Source of the DNA: Bacteroides salyersiae WAL 10018 = DSM 18765 = JCM 12988
GTDB lineage: Bacteria; Bacteroidota; Bacteroidia; Bacteroidales; Bacteroidaceae
Assembly (NCBI RefSeq): GCF_000381365.1
Contig: NZ_KB905466.1
Coordinates: 115,628 to 179,627, forward strand
Reading direction: 5' to 3'
DNA length: 64,000 nt
The position numbers and the translations under genes are program-made. This document shows, piece after piece, positions 7,945-16,803 of the stretch. The notes beneath the pieces were generated by a model. It did no database searches and was not told the DNA's origin. It saw only the letters and a list, made by a program, of their open reading frames with translations. How positions within the stretch are numbered: position 1 is the stretch's first letter; the number at the start of each line of letters is the position of its first letter.

Positions 7945-10900
7945 TTACTTATATTCTTCCCAGCTTTTTATAGCAATATCATCAATACTCATCGTACAAA
8001 AAGCACTGATAAATGCGCTTGCCAAACGAGCATTGGTAATTAACGGAATATTCAAATCAATAGCTGCACGACGGATTTTATATCCGTTGTCAAGTTCTCC
8101 GGCCGTAAGATTCTTCGGAATATTGACCACCATATCTATCTCCTTATTATGAAGCATTTCAAGAGCCTGCGGGTACTGATCTGTCTCGCTCGGCCAGTAA
8201 ACAAGTGTACTTTCGATACCGTTTTCCGCAAGCGTACGATGTGTTCCTCCGGTAGCAAAAAGTTTATAACCCTTATCTACCAGCATACGCGCAGCTCCCA
8301 TCATATCTACTTTCTGCTTCGGAGTGCCGGTAGACAGAAGAATGTTCTTTTTTGGAATACGGTAACCCACGGAAAGCATCGCTTTCAGAATTGCACAGGA
8401 AGTATCACTTCCGATACAACCCACTTCACCGGTAGAAGCCATATCTACCCCCAGTACGGGATCAGCTTTCTGCAAACGGTTAAATGAAAACTGAGATGCT
8501 TTGATACCGACATAATCGAGTTCGAAAAGATTTTTCGAAGGTTTCTCTACCGGAAGACCGAGCATCACTTTTGTAGCCAGTTCGATAAAATTGATCTTCA
8601 ACACCTTGCTGACAAACGGAAAACTACGCGAAGCGCGAAGATTACATTCGATCACCTTGATGTCATTCTCACGGGCCAGATACTGGATATTGAACGGACC
8701 GGAGATATTCAACGCCTTTGCAATCTCACGACTGATACGCTTGATACGGCGAACCGTTTCCACGTAGAGTTTTTGCGGTGGGAACTGAATGGTCGCATCA
8801 CCGGAATGTACGCCGGCAAACTCGATATGTTCACTGATAGCATAAGCGATAATCTCGCCGTTTTGAGCCACAGCATCCATCTCCACTTCTTTGGCGTGCT
8901 CGATAAACTGGCTTACCACTACCGGATGTTTCTTTGATACATTGGCTGCCAGTTTGAGAAAACGTTCCAATTCTTCTTGGTTGGAACAGACGTTCATAGC
9001 CGCACCACTTAACACATAGGACGGCCGGACAAGCACCGGAAAACCGACTTCATCGACAAATTCATTGATATCGTCCATCGAAGTAAGTTCCCGCCAACGG
9101 GGCTGATCTACCCCGATGCGGTCGAGCATGGCAGAGAACTTCTCACGGTCTTCGGCATTGTCGATGCTCTTGGCAGAAGTGCCGAGTATATTGACCTTCT
9201 GCGCATCCAGCCGCAAAGCAAGATTATTCGGAATCTGACCACCGGTAGAGACAATGACTCCATGCGGATTTTCCAGTTCGAGAATATCCATCACACGCTC
9301 GAAGGTCAGCTCATCGAAGTAAAGACGGTCGCACATGTCGTAATCGGTAGATACTGTCTCCGGATTATAATTGATCATGACGCTGCGCCAGCCTTCCTTG
9401 CGGATCGTATTCAACGCCTGCACGCCACACCAGTCGAATTCAACGGAAGAACCGATGCGATAAGCACCGGAACCTAACACAACGATCGATTTACGATCGC
9501 CTAAATAGGTTACATCATTGGCCACACCACTATAAGTGAGATACAGATAATTGGTCTGTGCCGGATATTCGGCGGCCAAAGTATCGATCTGCTTTACAAC
9601 CGGAAGCACACCTACACTTTTACGATGCTTGCGGATAAAAAGAATGCCCTCTTCCATATCGCCTTCATAGCCGATGGCACGGGCTATCTGAAAGTCTGAG
9701 AAACCTTGCCGCTTGGCTTGCTTCAACAGTTCGAGAGGTAACTCTGCGATCTGTTTATGATTGTTTCCCCAGCTATGCAACTCTTCGGAAGTACGCATGA
9801 TGTTCATCAACTTCTGAAGAAACCACTTATCTATTTTCGTCAGTTCGTGCACCTGATCGATCGTATAGCCGGCACGGAAGGCCTTAGAAATAACAAAGAT
9901 ACGTTTATCCGTAGGTTCCCGCAACGCTTTATCGATGTCGGCGATGACAAGTTCCTTGTTTTCTACAAAGCCGTGCATCCCCTGCCCTATCATGCGAAGC
10001 CCTTTCTGGATAGCTTCTTCAAAAGTACGGCCGATGGCCATCACCTCACCTACCGACTTCATGGAAGAACCCAACTCTTTATCGACGCCATGAAATTTAC
10101 CTAAATCCCAACGGGGAATTTTGCAGACAACATAGTCCAATGCCGGTTCGAAGAAAGCACTGGTCGTTTTCGTTACAGAGTTCTTCAAATCGAACAATCC
10201 ATAGCCGAGCCCTAATTTGGCGGCAACGAAAGCCAACGGATAACCTGTTGCCTTGGAAGCCAATGCGGATGAACGTGAAAGGCGGGCATTAACTTCGATC
10301 ACGCGATAATCTTCCGATTCGGGATCGAATGCATACTGCACGTTACATTCACCCACGATGCCGATGTGGCGTATAATGCGAATGGCAAGCTCGCGCAATT
10401 TATGATATTCTTTATTCGTCAACGTCTGAGAGGGAGCTATAACGATAGACTCACCGGTATGGATCCCCAACGGATCGAAATTTTCCATATTACAAACCGT
10501 AATACAGTTATCGAACCGGTCGCGCACCACCTCATATTCCACCTCTTTCCATCCTCGCAACGATTTTTCTACCAACACCTGCGGAGAGAAAGCAAAAGCT
10601 TTTTCCACAAGTACATTCAGTTCCTCTTCATTGTCGCAGAAACCGGAACCGAGTCCGCCAAGAGCGTAGGCGGCACGGACAATCACCGGATAACCTAAAG
10701 CAGTAGCGGCACGACGGGCATCTTCCACATTCTCCACCGCTTCGCTCTTGATGGTTTTTACATCGATCTCATTCAGTTTTTCTACAAAGAGCTCTCGGTC
10801 TTCCGTGTCGATAATGGCCTGTACGGGTGTGCCCAACACTTTCACATTGTATTTTTCAAGAGTGCCTTCCTTATAAAGAGCCACACCACAGTTGAGCGCG

Positions 10901-11178
10901 GTCTGTCCGCCGAAAGCGAGCATAATACCGTCCGGTTTCTCCTTCTGAATAACTTTCTCCACAAAATAGGGAGTGACGGGGAGAAAATAAATCTGATCGG
11001 CTACTCCTTCACTGGTCTGCACCGTAGCAATGTTCGGATTGATAAGAATCGTTTCTATCCCCTCTTCTTTCAAGGCTTTCAACGCTTGCGATCCGGAATA
11101 ATCGAACTCACCGGCTTCGCCGATTTTCAAAGCGCCGGAGCCGAGAAGCAATACTTTCTTTATATTTTGTTCTTTCAT
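7945..11178 (-). CDS. carB: Carbamoyl-phosphate synthase large subunit
   Basis: A full-length 1077-residue CarB. It contains two duplicated ATP-grasp synthetase halves and a C-terminal MGS-like allosteric domain. The first half begins KKVLLLGSGALKIGEAGEFDYSG; the second begins near residue 560 with the matching VVLGSGAYRIGSSVEFDWCG. The tail (about 940-1077) with LFATGGTHRTLAENG is the allosteric domain. It makes carbamoyl phosphate for arginine and pyrimidines from bicarbonate, two ATP and the ammonia channelled from CarA. It lies 9 bases downstream of carA, so the two subunits are translated from one message. The domain layout is normal throughout. Confidence 0.98.
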   Translation of the reverse strand: MKEQNIKKVLLLGSGALKIGEAGEFDYSGSQALKALKEEGIETILINPNIATVQTSEGVADQIYFLPVTPYFVEKVIQKEKPDGIMLAFGGQTALNCGVALYKEGTLEKYNVKVLGTPVQAIIDTEDRELFVEKLNEIDVKTIKSEAVENVEDARRAATALGYPVIVRAAYALGGLGSGFCDNEEELNVLVEKAFAFSPQVLVEKSLRGWKEVEYEVVRDRFDNCITVCNMENFDPLGIHTGESIVIAPSQTLTNKEYHKLRELAIRIIRHIGIVGECNVQYAFDPESEDYRVIEVNARLSRSSALASKATGYPLAFVAAKLGLGYGLFDLKNSVTKTTSAFFEPALDYVVCKIPRWDLGKFHGVDKELGSSMKSVGEVMAIGRTFEEAIQKGLRMIGQGMHGFVENKELVIADIDKALREPTDKRIFVISKAFRAGYTIDQVHELTKIDKWFLQKLMNIMRTSEELHSWGNNHKQIAELPLELLKQAKRQGFSDFQIARAIGYEGDMEEGILFIRKHRKSVGVLPVVKQIDTLAAEYPAQTNYLYLTYSGVANDVTYLGDRKSIVVLGSGAYRIGSSVEFDWCGVQALNTIRKEGWRSVMINYNPETVSTDYDMCDRLYFDELTFERVMDILELENPHGVIVSTGGQIPNNLALRLDAQKVNILGTSAKSIDNAEDREKFSAMLDRIGVDQPRWRELTSMDDINEFVDEVGFPVLVRPSYVLSGAAMNVCSNQEELERFLKLAANVSKKHPVVVSQFIEHAKEVEMDAVAQNGEIIAYAISEHIEFAGVHSGDATIQFPPQKLYVETVRRIKRISREIAKALNISGPFNIQYLARENDIKVIECNLRASRSFPFVSKVLKINFIELATKVMLGLPVEKPSKNLFELDYVGIKASQFSFNRLQKADPVLGVDMASTGEVGCIGSDTSCAILKAMLSVGYRIPKKNILLSTGTPKQKVDMMGAARMLVDKGYKLFATGGTHRTLAENGIESTLVYWPSETDQYPQALEMLHNKEIDMVVNIPKNLTAGELDNGYKIRRAAIDLNIPLITNARLASAFISAFCTMSIDDIAIKSWEEYK

Positions 11179-11187
11179 TATAGTCGG

Positions 11188-12351
11188 TTATTTTAGCAGA
11201 TTTACAAATTCATCAAACAAGAACTCCGTATCCGTCGGCCCACTGGCAGCTTCGGGATGAAACTGTGCAGAGAACCAAGGATTTGTCTTATGCCGGATAC
11301 CTTCGTTCGAACCATCGTTCATATTGATAAATAGGGGTTCCCAATCGGCACCCAATGTATTGTTGTCTACTGCATAACCATGATTCTGGCTGGTAATAAA
11401 ACAACGTTCCGTCCCCACCATGCGTACCGGTTGGTTATGACTGCGATGTCCGTATTTCAATTTGTATATCCTGGCGCCCCCGGCTTTCGAAAGCAACTGG
11501 TTGCCCATACAGATACCGAAAATAGGTAGTTTCGTATTCTGCATCGCTTTACGGATGTTTTGTACGGCAGCATCGCAGGTATCAGGGTCGCCCGGCCCAT
11601 TGGAGATAAACAGTCCATCAAATTCCAGTTCATTGAAATCATAATCCCAGGGAACACGGATCACCTCGACATCACGCTTCAACAAGCAACGGATAATATT
11701 CGTCTTTACACCACAATCTACAAGTACAACTTTCTTTAGTTGAAAGTTGAAAGTTGAAAGTTGACAATTAAGCTGCGCAATGGGGGTGGTTAATGGAAAA
11801 GAACGGGATGTTCCATCGGGAAGATAGGAGATTATTTCTTTGCAGGACACACGGTCTACATAATTCACGGTAGCGTAATTGTCCATTGTCAATTTCCCAT
11901 TGTCAATTTCCCATTGTCCATTGTCGAAGACTATGCGCCCCATCATCACTCCATGTTCACGAAGAACTTTGGTCAGCTCCCGGGTATCGATCCCCGTAAT
12001 GCCGGGCACTTGCTCACGCTTCAACCAATCGGCAAGGCTCTCCACTGCATTCCAGTGACTGTATTCCTCCGAATAATCACTTACAATAATGGCTTCCGCA
12101 TGGATTTTTTCACTTTCCATAAAAGTAGCCAGTCCATTGGGCTCGACCGTAAAAGGAGGTACCCCGTAATTACCTACCAACGGATAAGTAAGGGTCATCA
12201 ACTGGCCGGCATACGAAGGGTCGGTCAAACTCTCCGGATAACCTGTCATGGCGGTATTGAAAACCACTTCACCTGCCACCGGCTTTTCGTAGCCAAACGA
12301 CTTGCCATGAAAACGGCTCCCGTCGTTGAGGATTAAAGTTACATTTCGCAT
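11188..12351 (-). CDS. carA: Carbamoyl-phosphate synthase small subunit with repeat-derived linker inserts
   Basis: A 387-residue CarA that hydrolyses glutamine and passes ammonia to CarB. The N-terminal CPSase_sm_chain domain (residues 1-140) is followed by a linker and a class I glutamine amidotransferase domain. That domain has the nucleophile in GICMGNQ (Cys281) and the His-Glu pair in QFHPEAA (residues 365-367). Two linker parts are unusual: about residues 143-159 (rich in Asp, Asn and Gly) and 191-206 (rich in Gln, Leu, Ser, Phe). They are encoded by short word repeats like those found between genes nearby. Both lie outside the two conserved domains and keep frame, so the enzyme is probably active. 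Confidence 0.96.
   Translation of the reverse strand: MRNVTLILNDGSRFHGKSFGYEKPVAGEVVFNTAMTGYPESLTDPSYAGQLMTLTYPLVGNYGVPPFTVEPNGLATFMESEKIHAEAIIVSDYSEEYSHWNAVESLADWLKREQVPGITGIDTRELTKVLREHGVMMGRIVFDNGQWEIDNGKLTMDNYATVNYVDRVSCKEIISYLPDGTSRSFPLTTPIAQLNCQLSTFNFQLKKVVLVDCGVKTNIIRCLLKRDVEVIRVPWDYDFNELEFDGLFISNGPGDPDTCDAAVQNIRKAMQNTKLPIFGICMGNQLLSKAGGARIYKLKYGHRSHNQPVRMVGTERCFITSQNHGYAVDNNTLGADWEPLFINMNDGSNEGIRHKTNPWFSAQFHPEAASGPTDTEFLFDEFVNLLK
11730..11935. repeat. Word-repeat elements inside carA
   Basis: Two repeat clusters are embedded in the coding strand of carA. At about 11735-11775 the plus strand holds GTTGAAA repeated in tandem, followed by a GCTGCGCAATGG centre. At about 11878-11933 it holds CCATTGTCAATTT-type words in tandem. 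Similar clusters occur between genes elsewhere in the window. The reading frame is kept through both. Confidence 0.75.
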
Positions 12352-12360
12352 CTTTTATAT

Positions 12361-12535
12361 TTACGATTTGACGATTTACTATTTACGATTGAAATTACTT
12401 TTTGGATTTACGATTGGACGATTTACTATTTACGATTGAAATTACCATTTTATTTGTGACCGAAGTCCTTTTCTACTTGTTTATTTAAACAGTGACCTTA
12501 ATCGTAATTCGTAAATCGTCTAATCGTAAATCTCC
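12361..12535. repeat. Interspersed hairpin element, copy 1 (between purF and carA)
   Basis: The stretch is built from AATCGTAAATCGT-type words. Arms at 12405-12437 and 12500-12532 are inverted complements with about 3 mismatches in 33. A third, direct copy of one arm lies at 12361-12391. Its reverse complement aligns along its whole length, including the unique centre (AACAAGTAGAA then GACTTC), with the element at 21421-21590. It separates purF from carA inside what otherwise looks like one operon. Confidence 0.85.
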
Positions 12536-12562
12536 TCGATTGTATCTCCTCGATCATAAATC

Positions 12563-14446
12563 TCAAAATTGGTATACTTGTTCTATATAATTTATAAATG
12601 CTTCATTCAACAGCTTCACGCCACCCGGTGTAGGATAGTCCCCACTGAAATACCAATCTCCACTATGATTAGGGCAAGCCTCATGCAAACCGCTCAAAGG
12701 CTGATATACAATTTCCACTTTGGCTTTTGTGCCCTTCGGAGTAAGCAACTCCACCATCTTGGCAGAAATTTCTTCATCAGTGAACGGCGCATAAATTTCT
12801 TTCACATAGTTCACCATCTGCTCTTTCGGCAGTCCCGCCTGGTCTTTCGATTTACGGTAAGCAGCGGCGATCACATCTTTCATGTCCCGGTCTTTCAGTA
12901 ATTCGACTGCCGCTTTAAAAGCAATAAACTCACTCATCTTTGCCATATCGATGCCGTAATAATCGGGATAACGTACTTGTGGAGAAGAACTCACAATAAC
13001 AATCTTCTTCGGCCCCAGTCGATCGAGAATGCCGATGATACTTTGGCGGAGTGTTGTGCCCCGCACAATGCTGTCATCGATAATCACCAAATTATCAATA
13101 CCGGCACGCAAACTACCGTAGGTAATATCATACACATGGGCCGCCAAGTCATTGCGACTGTTACCTTCGGCAATAAAGGTGCGCAGTTTGATATCTTTGA
13201 TAGCCACCTTTTCGCTACGGATACGCCGGGAAAGTATAAGTTCCAGTTCCTCCATGTTCGGATTATGCCCCAAAGAGGCTATCTGCCGTACTTTCTCTTC
13301 ATTGAGATAGTTGTCCAGCCCTTCGAGCATTCCATAAAACGCCACTTCGGCCGTATTGGGGATAAAGGAAAAAACCGTATGGTCAAGGTCATTATTGATC
13401 GCCTTCAAAATACGCGGGATTAATTTCTCACCCAGCAGTTTGCGTTCCTTATAGATATCCACATCACTACCCCGGGAGAAATAAATACGCTCAAAAGAAC
13501 ATGCCCTTCTCTGACGGGACTTATTGATCTGAGTAGTGCGGAGCTGGCCCGCCTTGTTGATAAGGAGTGCCTGCCCCGGCTGAAGTTCTTTAATCTCTCC
13601 GACAGGTACATTAAGGGCAGTTTGTATGACAGGCCTTTCGGAAGCCAAGACGGCAATTTCGTCATCCTGATACCAAAATGCAGGACGAATGCCCCACGGA
13701 TCACGGATTGCAAATGATTCACCGCTTCCTGTCAATCCGCAAATGACATATCCCCCATCCCACTCTTTACTGGAAGAACGCAGCACGTTGGCAAGATCGA
13801 TATGCTCTTCGATATAGTTGGTCACCCCCATACCTGTCAGTCCCTCCGCCTCTGCCAGATTGAAAAGACGCTCCACTTCACGATCAAGGCGATGTCCTAC
13901 CTGCTCGAGCATGATATAAGTATCGGCATATTTACGGGGATGCTGACCGATAGCTGTAATACGGGCAAAAATCTCATCCACATTTGTCATATTGAAATTA
14001 CCGCAAAGTGCCAGATTCTTGGCACGCCAGTTATTTCTTCTCAAGAAAGGATGAACATAAGAGATACCCGATTTTCCGGTAGTAGAATAGCGTAAATGCC
14101 CCATATAAGCCTCTCCGGCAAAAGGCAGATTACGTTTGGCAAAGCCGGCATCGTGCAACTGTTCGGAAGTCAGGTCCTTAAAATTGCCCTGTACCGTTTC
14201 AAATATTTCAGTAATAGCTCCCGACCCCAACGCGCGTTCACGGAACATATATTCCTCACCGGGATTGGCAGCGAGCTTCACACAGGCAAGTCCGGCACCT
14301 TCCTGCCCACGGTTGTGTTGCTTCTCCATCAAAAGATAAAGTTTATTCAACCCGTACATCCAAGTGCCATACTTTTTTTCGTAATACTCCAAAGGCTTAA
14401 GCAGGCGTATCATGGCGACGCCACATTCATGCTTTAATTGTTCCAT
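12563..14446 (-). CDS. purF: Amidophosphoribosyltransferase, long form
   Basis: A 627-residue PurF-type enzyme that catalyses the first committed step of purine synthesis (PRPP plus glutamine to phosphoribosylamine). The N-terminal class II amidotransferase domain carries its nucleophile at Cys8 (MEQLKHECGVAMIRL), so a 7-residue propeptide is likely removed. The PRPP-binding signature VIIDDSIVRGTTLRQSI lies near residue 455. The protein is longer than the roughly 500-residue E. coli enzyme; extra sequence is mostly in the middle and C-terminus. I place the start at the ATG at 14446, not at the in-frame ATG 54 bases upstream, because those 18 codons only translate the adjacent word-repeat element. 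A standard-length purF may exist elsewhere. Confidence 0.88.
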   Translation of the reverse strand: MEQLKHECGVAMIRLLKPLEYYEKKYGTWMYGLNKLYLLMEKQHNRGQEGAGLACVKLAANPGEEYMFRERALGSGAITEIFETVQGNFKDLTSEQLHDAGFAKRNLPFAGEAYMGHLRYSTTGKSGISYVHPFLRRNNWRAKNLALCGNFNMTNVDEIFARITAIGQHPRKYADTYIMLEQVGHRLDREVERLFNLAEAEGLTGMGVTNYIEEHIDLANVLRSSSKEWDGGYVICGLTGSGESFAIRDPWGIRPAFWYQDDEIAVLASERPVIQTALNVPVGEIKELQPGQALLINKAGQLRTTQINKSRQRRACSFERIYFSRGSDVDIYKERKLLGEKLIPRILKAINNDLDHTVFSFIPNTAEVAFYGMLEGLDNYLNEEKVRQIASLGHNPNMEELELILSRRIRSEKVAIKDIKLRTFIAEGNSRNDLAAHVYDITYGSLRAGIDNLVIIDDSIVRGTTLRQSIIGILDRLGPKKIVIVSSSPQVRYPDYYGIDMAKMSEFIAFKAAVELLKDRDMKDVIAAAYRKSKDQAGLPKEQMVNYVKEIYAPFTDEEISAKMVELLTPKGTKAKVEIVYQPLSGLHEACPNHSGDWYFSGDYPTPGGVKLLNEAFINYIEQVYQF

Positions 14447-14593
14447 AATAATAATGTGCCAATATGCCAATGTGGTAATGTGCCAATTGGCTGCGCACAC
14501 AATATATTAATTATTGATATTATTTATTTTCAGTTCATTGGCAAATCCCTTCATTGCCACATTGGCTAATCGACAAATTGCCTCATTGGCACA
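14447..14593. repeat. Word-repeat element between glmS and purF
   Basis: The arms are made of TGCCAATATGCCAATG-type words on the left and their complements (CATTGGC, ATTGGCACATT) on the right. The left arm ends in CCAATTGGCTGCGC. The same words and the same GGCTGCGC motif recur at 60495-60600. The element begins next to the purF start codon and reaches almost to the glmS stop, so it fills the whole intergenic space. Confidence 0.75.
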
Positions 14594-16438
14594 TTATTCT
14601 ACCGTTACCGACTTCGCCAGATTTCTCGGCTGGTCCACATCCATACCTTTGCACACAGCTACATGATAGGCCAGCAACTGCAAAGGCACAGTAGTAACCA
14701 ACGGATCGAGACATTCCAGTGTTTCGGGAAGTTCAATGCAATAATCGGCTATCTTGCTTATCACCGTGTCTCCCTCGGTAACAACGGCTATCACTCTTCC
14801 TTTACGGGCCTTGATTTCCTGTATATTACTAAGCACTTTTTCGTACATACCGTTTTGAGTGGCAATCACCACTACCGGCATCTCCGCGTCGATCAATGCA
14901 ATGGGACCATGCTTCATCTCGGCAGCAGGATACCCTTCAGCATGGATATATGAGATTTCTTTCAGCTTCAAAGCGCCTTCCAAAGCTACCGGATACGAAT
15001 ATCCGCGACCAAGATAGATAAAATTATGCGCATACGTGAATATTTTAGATAATTCTGCAATTTCATCATTTAGTTTCAATACTTTTTTCATTTTTTCAGG
15101 GATGAAATTCAGTTCACGCACAACACTGAGAAAATGAGCCTCATCGATGGTCTGTTTTTCACGTGCCAATGTCAAAGCCAGCATTGTGAGTACAGTGACC
15201 TGCCCGGTAAATGCTTTAGTGGATGCCACGCCAATCTCCGGTCCTACGTGGATGTACGAACCGGTATGTGTGGCACGCGGAATGGATGAACCGATCGCAT
15301 TACAAATGCCGTAAATAAACGCACCGCGACTTTTTGCCAATTCTACGGCTGCCAATGTATCGGCCGTCTCGCCACTTTGCGAAATGGCGATCACAACATC
15401 ATCTTCACCAATCACCGGATCACGATAACGAAATTCAGAGGCGTATTCTACCTCCACCGGTATACGGCAGAAACTTTCGATCAGATGCTTGCCGATCAAT
15501 CCGGCATGCCAAGAGGTTCCACAAGCCACAATAATAAAGCGTTTTGCTTTCAAAAGCCTTTCCTTATAGTCGATAACGGCAGAAAGCACAACACTGGTAC
15601 CTTCCACATTGACACGTCCGCGCATACAATCATGAATGCAATCGGGCTGTTCGAAAATCTCTTTCAACATAAAATGTGGGTAACCGCCTTTCTCAAGCTG
15701 TCCCAGGTTAAGTTCCACTTTAGTCACTTCGGGTGTCATTTCCACATTATTAAGATTAACCACCTTTAGTTCCTTGCCCCTGTGTATGACAGCAATTTCC
15801 TCATCTTCCAGATAAACCACTTTATCCGTATATTCTACAATGGGCGTGGCATCTGAAGCCAGAAAGAACTCATCTTCACCAATACCCACCACCAACGGAC
15901 TACTTTTACGGGCAGCAATGATCTCGTCCGGACGGTCTTTTTCCAATACGGCAATGGCGTATGCACCGATCACCTCACGCAGTGCCAGTTGTACGGCGGT
16001 CAGCAAATCCAGATGATTGGTCACCTTCATGTATTCGATTAATTGTACGAGTACTTCCGTATCGGTACTGCTTTTAAATGTATAGCCTTTGGCCTGAAGT
16101 TTTTCTTTAAGAACGGCGTAGTTTTCAATGATACCGTTATGGATGAGAGCGAGATTTTCGGAGGAGGAATAATGAGGATGAGCATTAGCAGAACAAGGTT
16201 CTCCGTGAGTGGCCCATCGCGTATGCGCAATACCGATATTGCCAGAAATGTCTTTTTGTGTGACAAAATTTTCAAGATCGGAGACTTTTCCTTTCGTCTT
16301 ATACACATTTAACTGCTGGTTGTTACTGATTAATGCTACCCCGGCACTGTCATATCCACGATATTCCAATCGCTTCAAACCTTTTACAAGGATGGGGTAG
16401 GCTTCTTTTTTACCAATGTAGCCTACAATTCCACACAT
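14594..16438 (-). CDS. glmS: Glutamine-fructose-6-phosphate aminotransferase (isomerizing)
   Basis: A full-length 614-residue GlmS that makes glucosamine-6-phosphate for peptidoglycan and LPS. The N-terminal class II amidotransferase domain starts with the catalytic Cys2 (MCGIVGYIGKKEAYP) and carries YRGYDSAGVA. Two SIS isomerase domains follow, with SQSGETADT and STKAFTGQV visible. The C-terminus LAKSVTVE is the standard ending. It is the first gene of the minus-strand set glmS-purF-carA-carB and is divergent from gltB. No glmS ribozyme-like structure is apparent in the short leader. Confidence 0.97.
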   Translation of the reverse strand: MCGIVGYIGKKEAYPILVKGLKRLEYRGYDSAGVALISNNQQLNVYKTKGKVSDLENFVTQKDISGNIGIAHTRWATHGEPCSANAHPHYSSSENLALIHNGIIENYAVLKEKLQAKGYTFKSSTDTEVLVQLIEYMKVTNHLDLLTAVQLALREVIGAYAIAVLEKDRPDEIIAARKSSPLVVGIGEDEFFLASDATPIVEYTDKVVYLEDEEIAVIHRGKELKVVNLNNVEMTPEVTKVELNLGQLEKGGYPHFMLKEIFEQPDCIHDCMRGRVNVEGTSVVLSAVIDYKERLLKAKRFIIVACGTSWHAGLIGKHLIESFCRIPVEVEYASEFRYRDPVIGEDDVVIAISQSGETADTLAAVELAKSRGAFIYGICNAIGSSIPRATHTGSYIHVGPEIGVASTKAFTGQVTVLTMLALTLAREKQTIDEAHFLSVVRELNFIPEKMKKVLKLNDEIAELSKIFTYAHNFIYLGRGYSYPVALEGALKLKEISYIHAEGYPAAEMKHGPIALIDAEMPVVVIATQNGMYEKVLSNIQEIKARKGRVIAVVTEGDTVISKIADYCIELPETLECLDPLVTTVPLQLLAYHVAVCKGMDVDQPRNLAKSVTVE

Positions 16439-16803
16439 ATTATCCTATTTTTTTGTTTTCGGGAGCAAATATACATATTATTAATAACACATAGATTAGT
16501 TTTTCTATAAAATATAGACATAAGAATAGGAAAAAGTGATTTTTATATCAAAAAGTTAATTTTTCTATTATTTTAATCTCAAAAAGAAAGATATTACAAA
16601 TTAAAACCAAAACAACTTTCCACACTTTCATATTAACGCAAAAACAAGACTGCCCACTTTCAAATTATCACCACTAAACGAGATCAATCGAAATCGTGTA
16701 ACACAAAACCAAATAAATAGTATCATTATGAAATTAAATACATATTTTTGCAAAACATTTTGATAGACAAAACTGGTATTATCATACAATAAAGCTAAAA
16801 AGA
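16439..16803. promoter_or_regulatory. Divergent promoter region of glmS and gltB
   Basis: About 365 AT-rich bases between the two divergent amidotransferase operons. On the minus strand TATATTTG (16473-16466) matches the -7 element and would give glmS a leader of about 20 bases. On the plus strand TATTTTTG (16743-16750) would give gltB a leader near 45 bases. Neither has a clear TTTG at the -33 position. No further structure was found. Confidence 0.5.

Noticed and set aside
14447..14500. Longer N-terminus for purF
   Set aside because: The 18 extra codons translate a word-repeat element, and the family N-terminus starts at the ATG at 14446.
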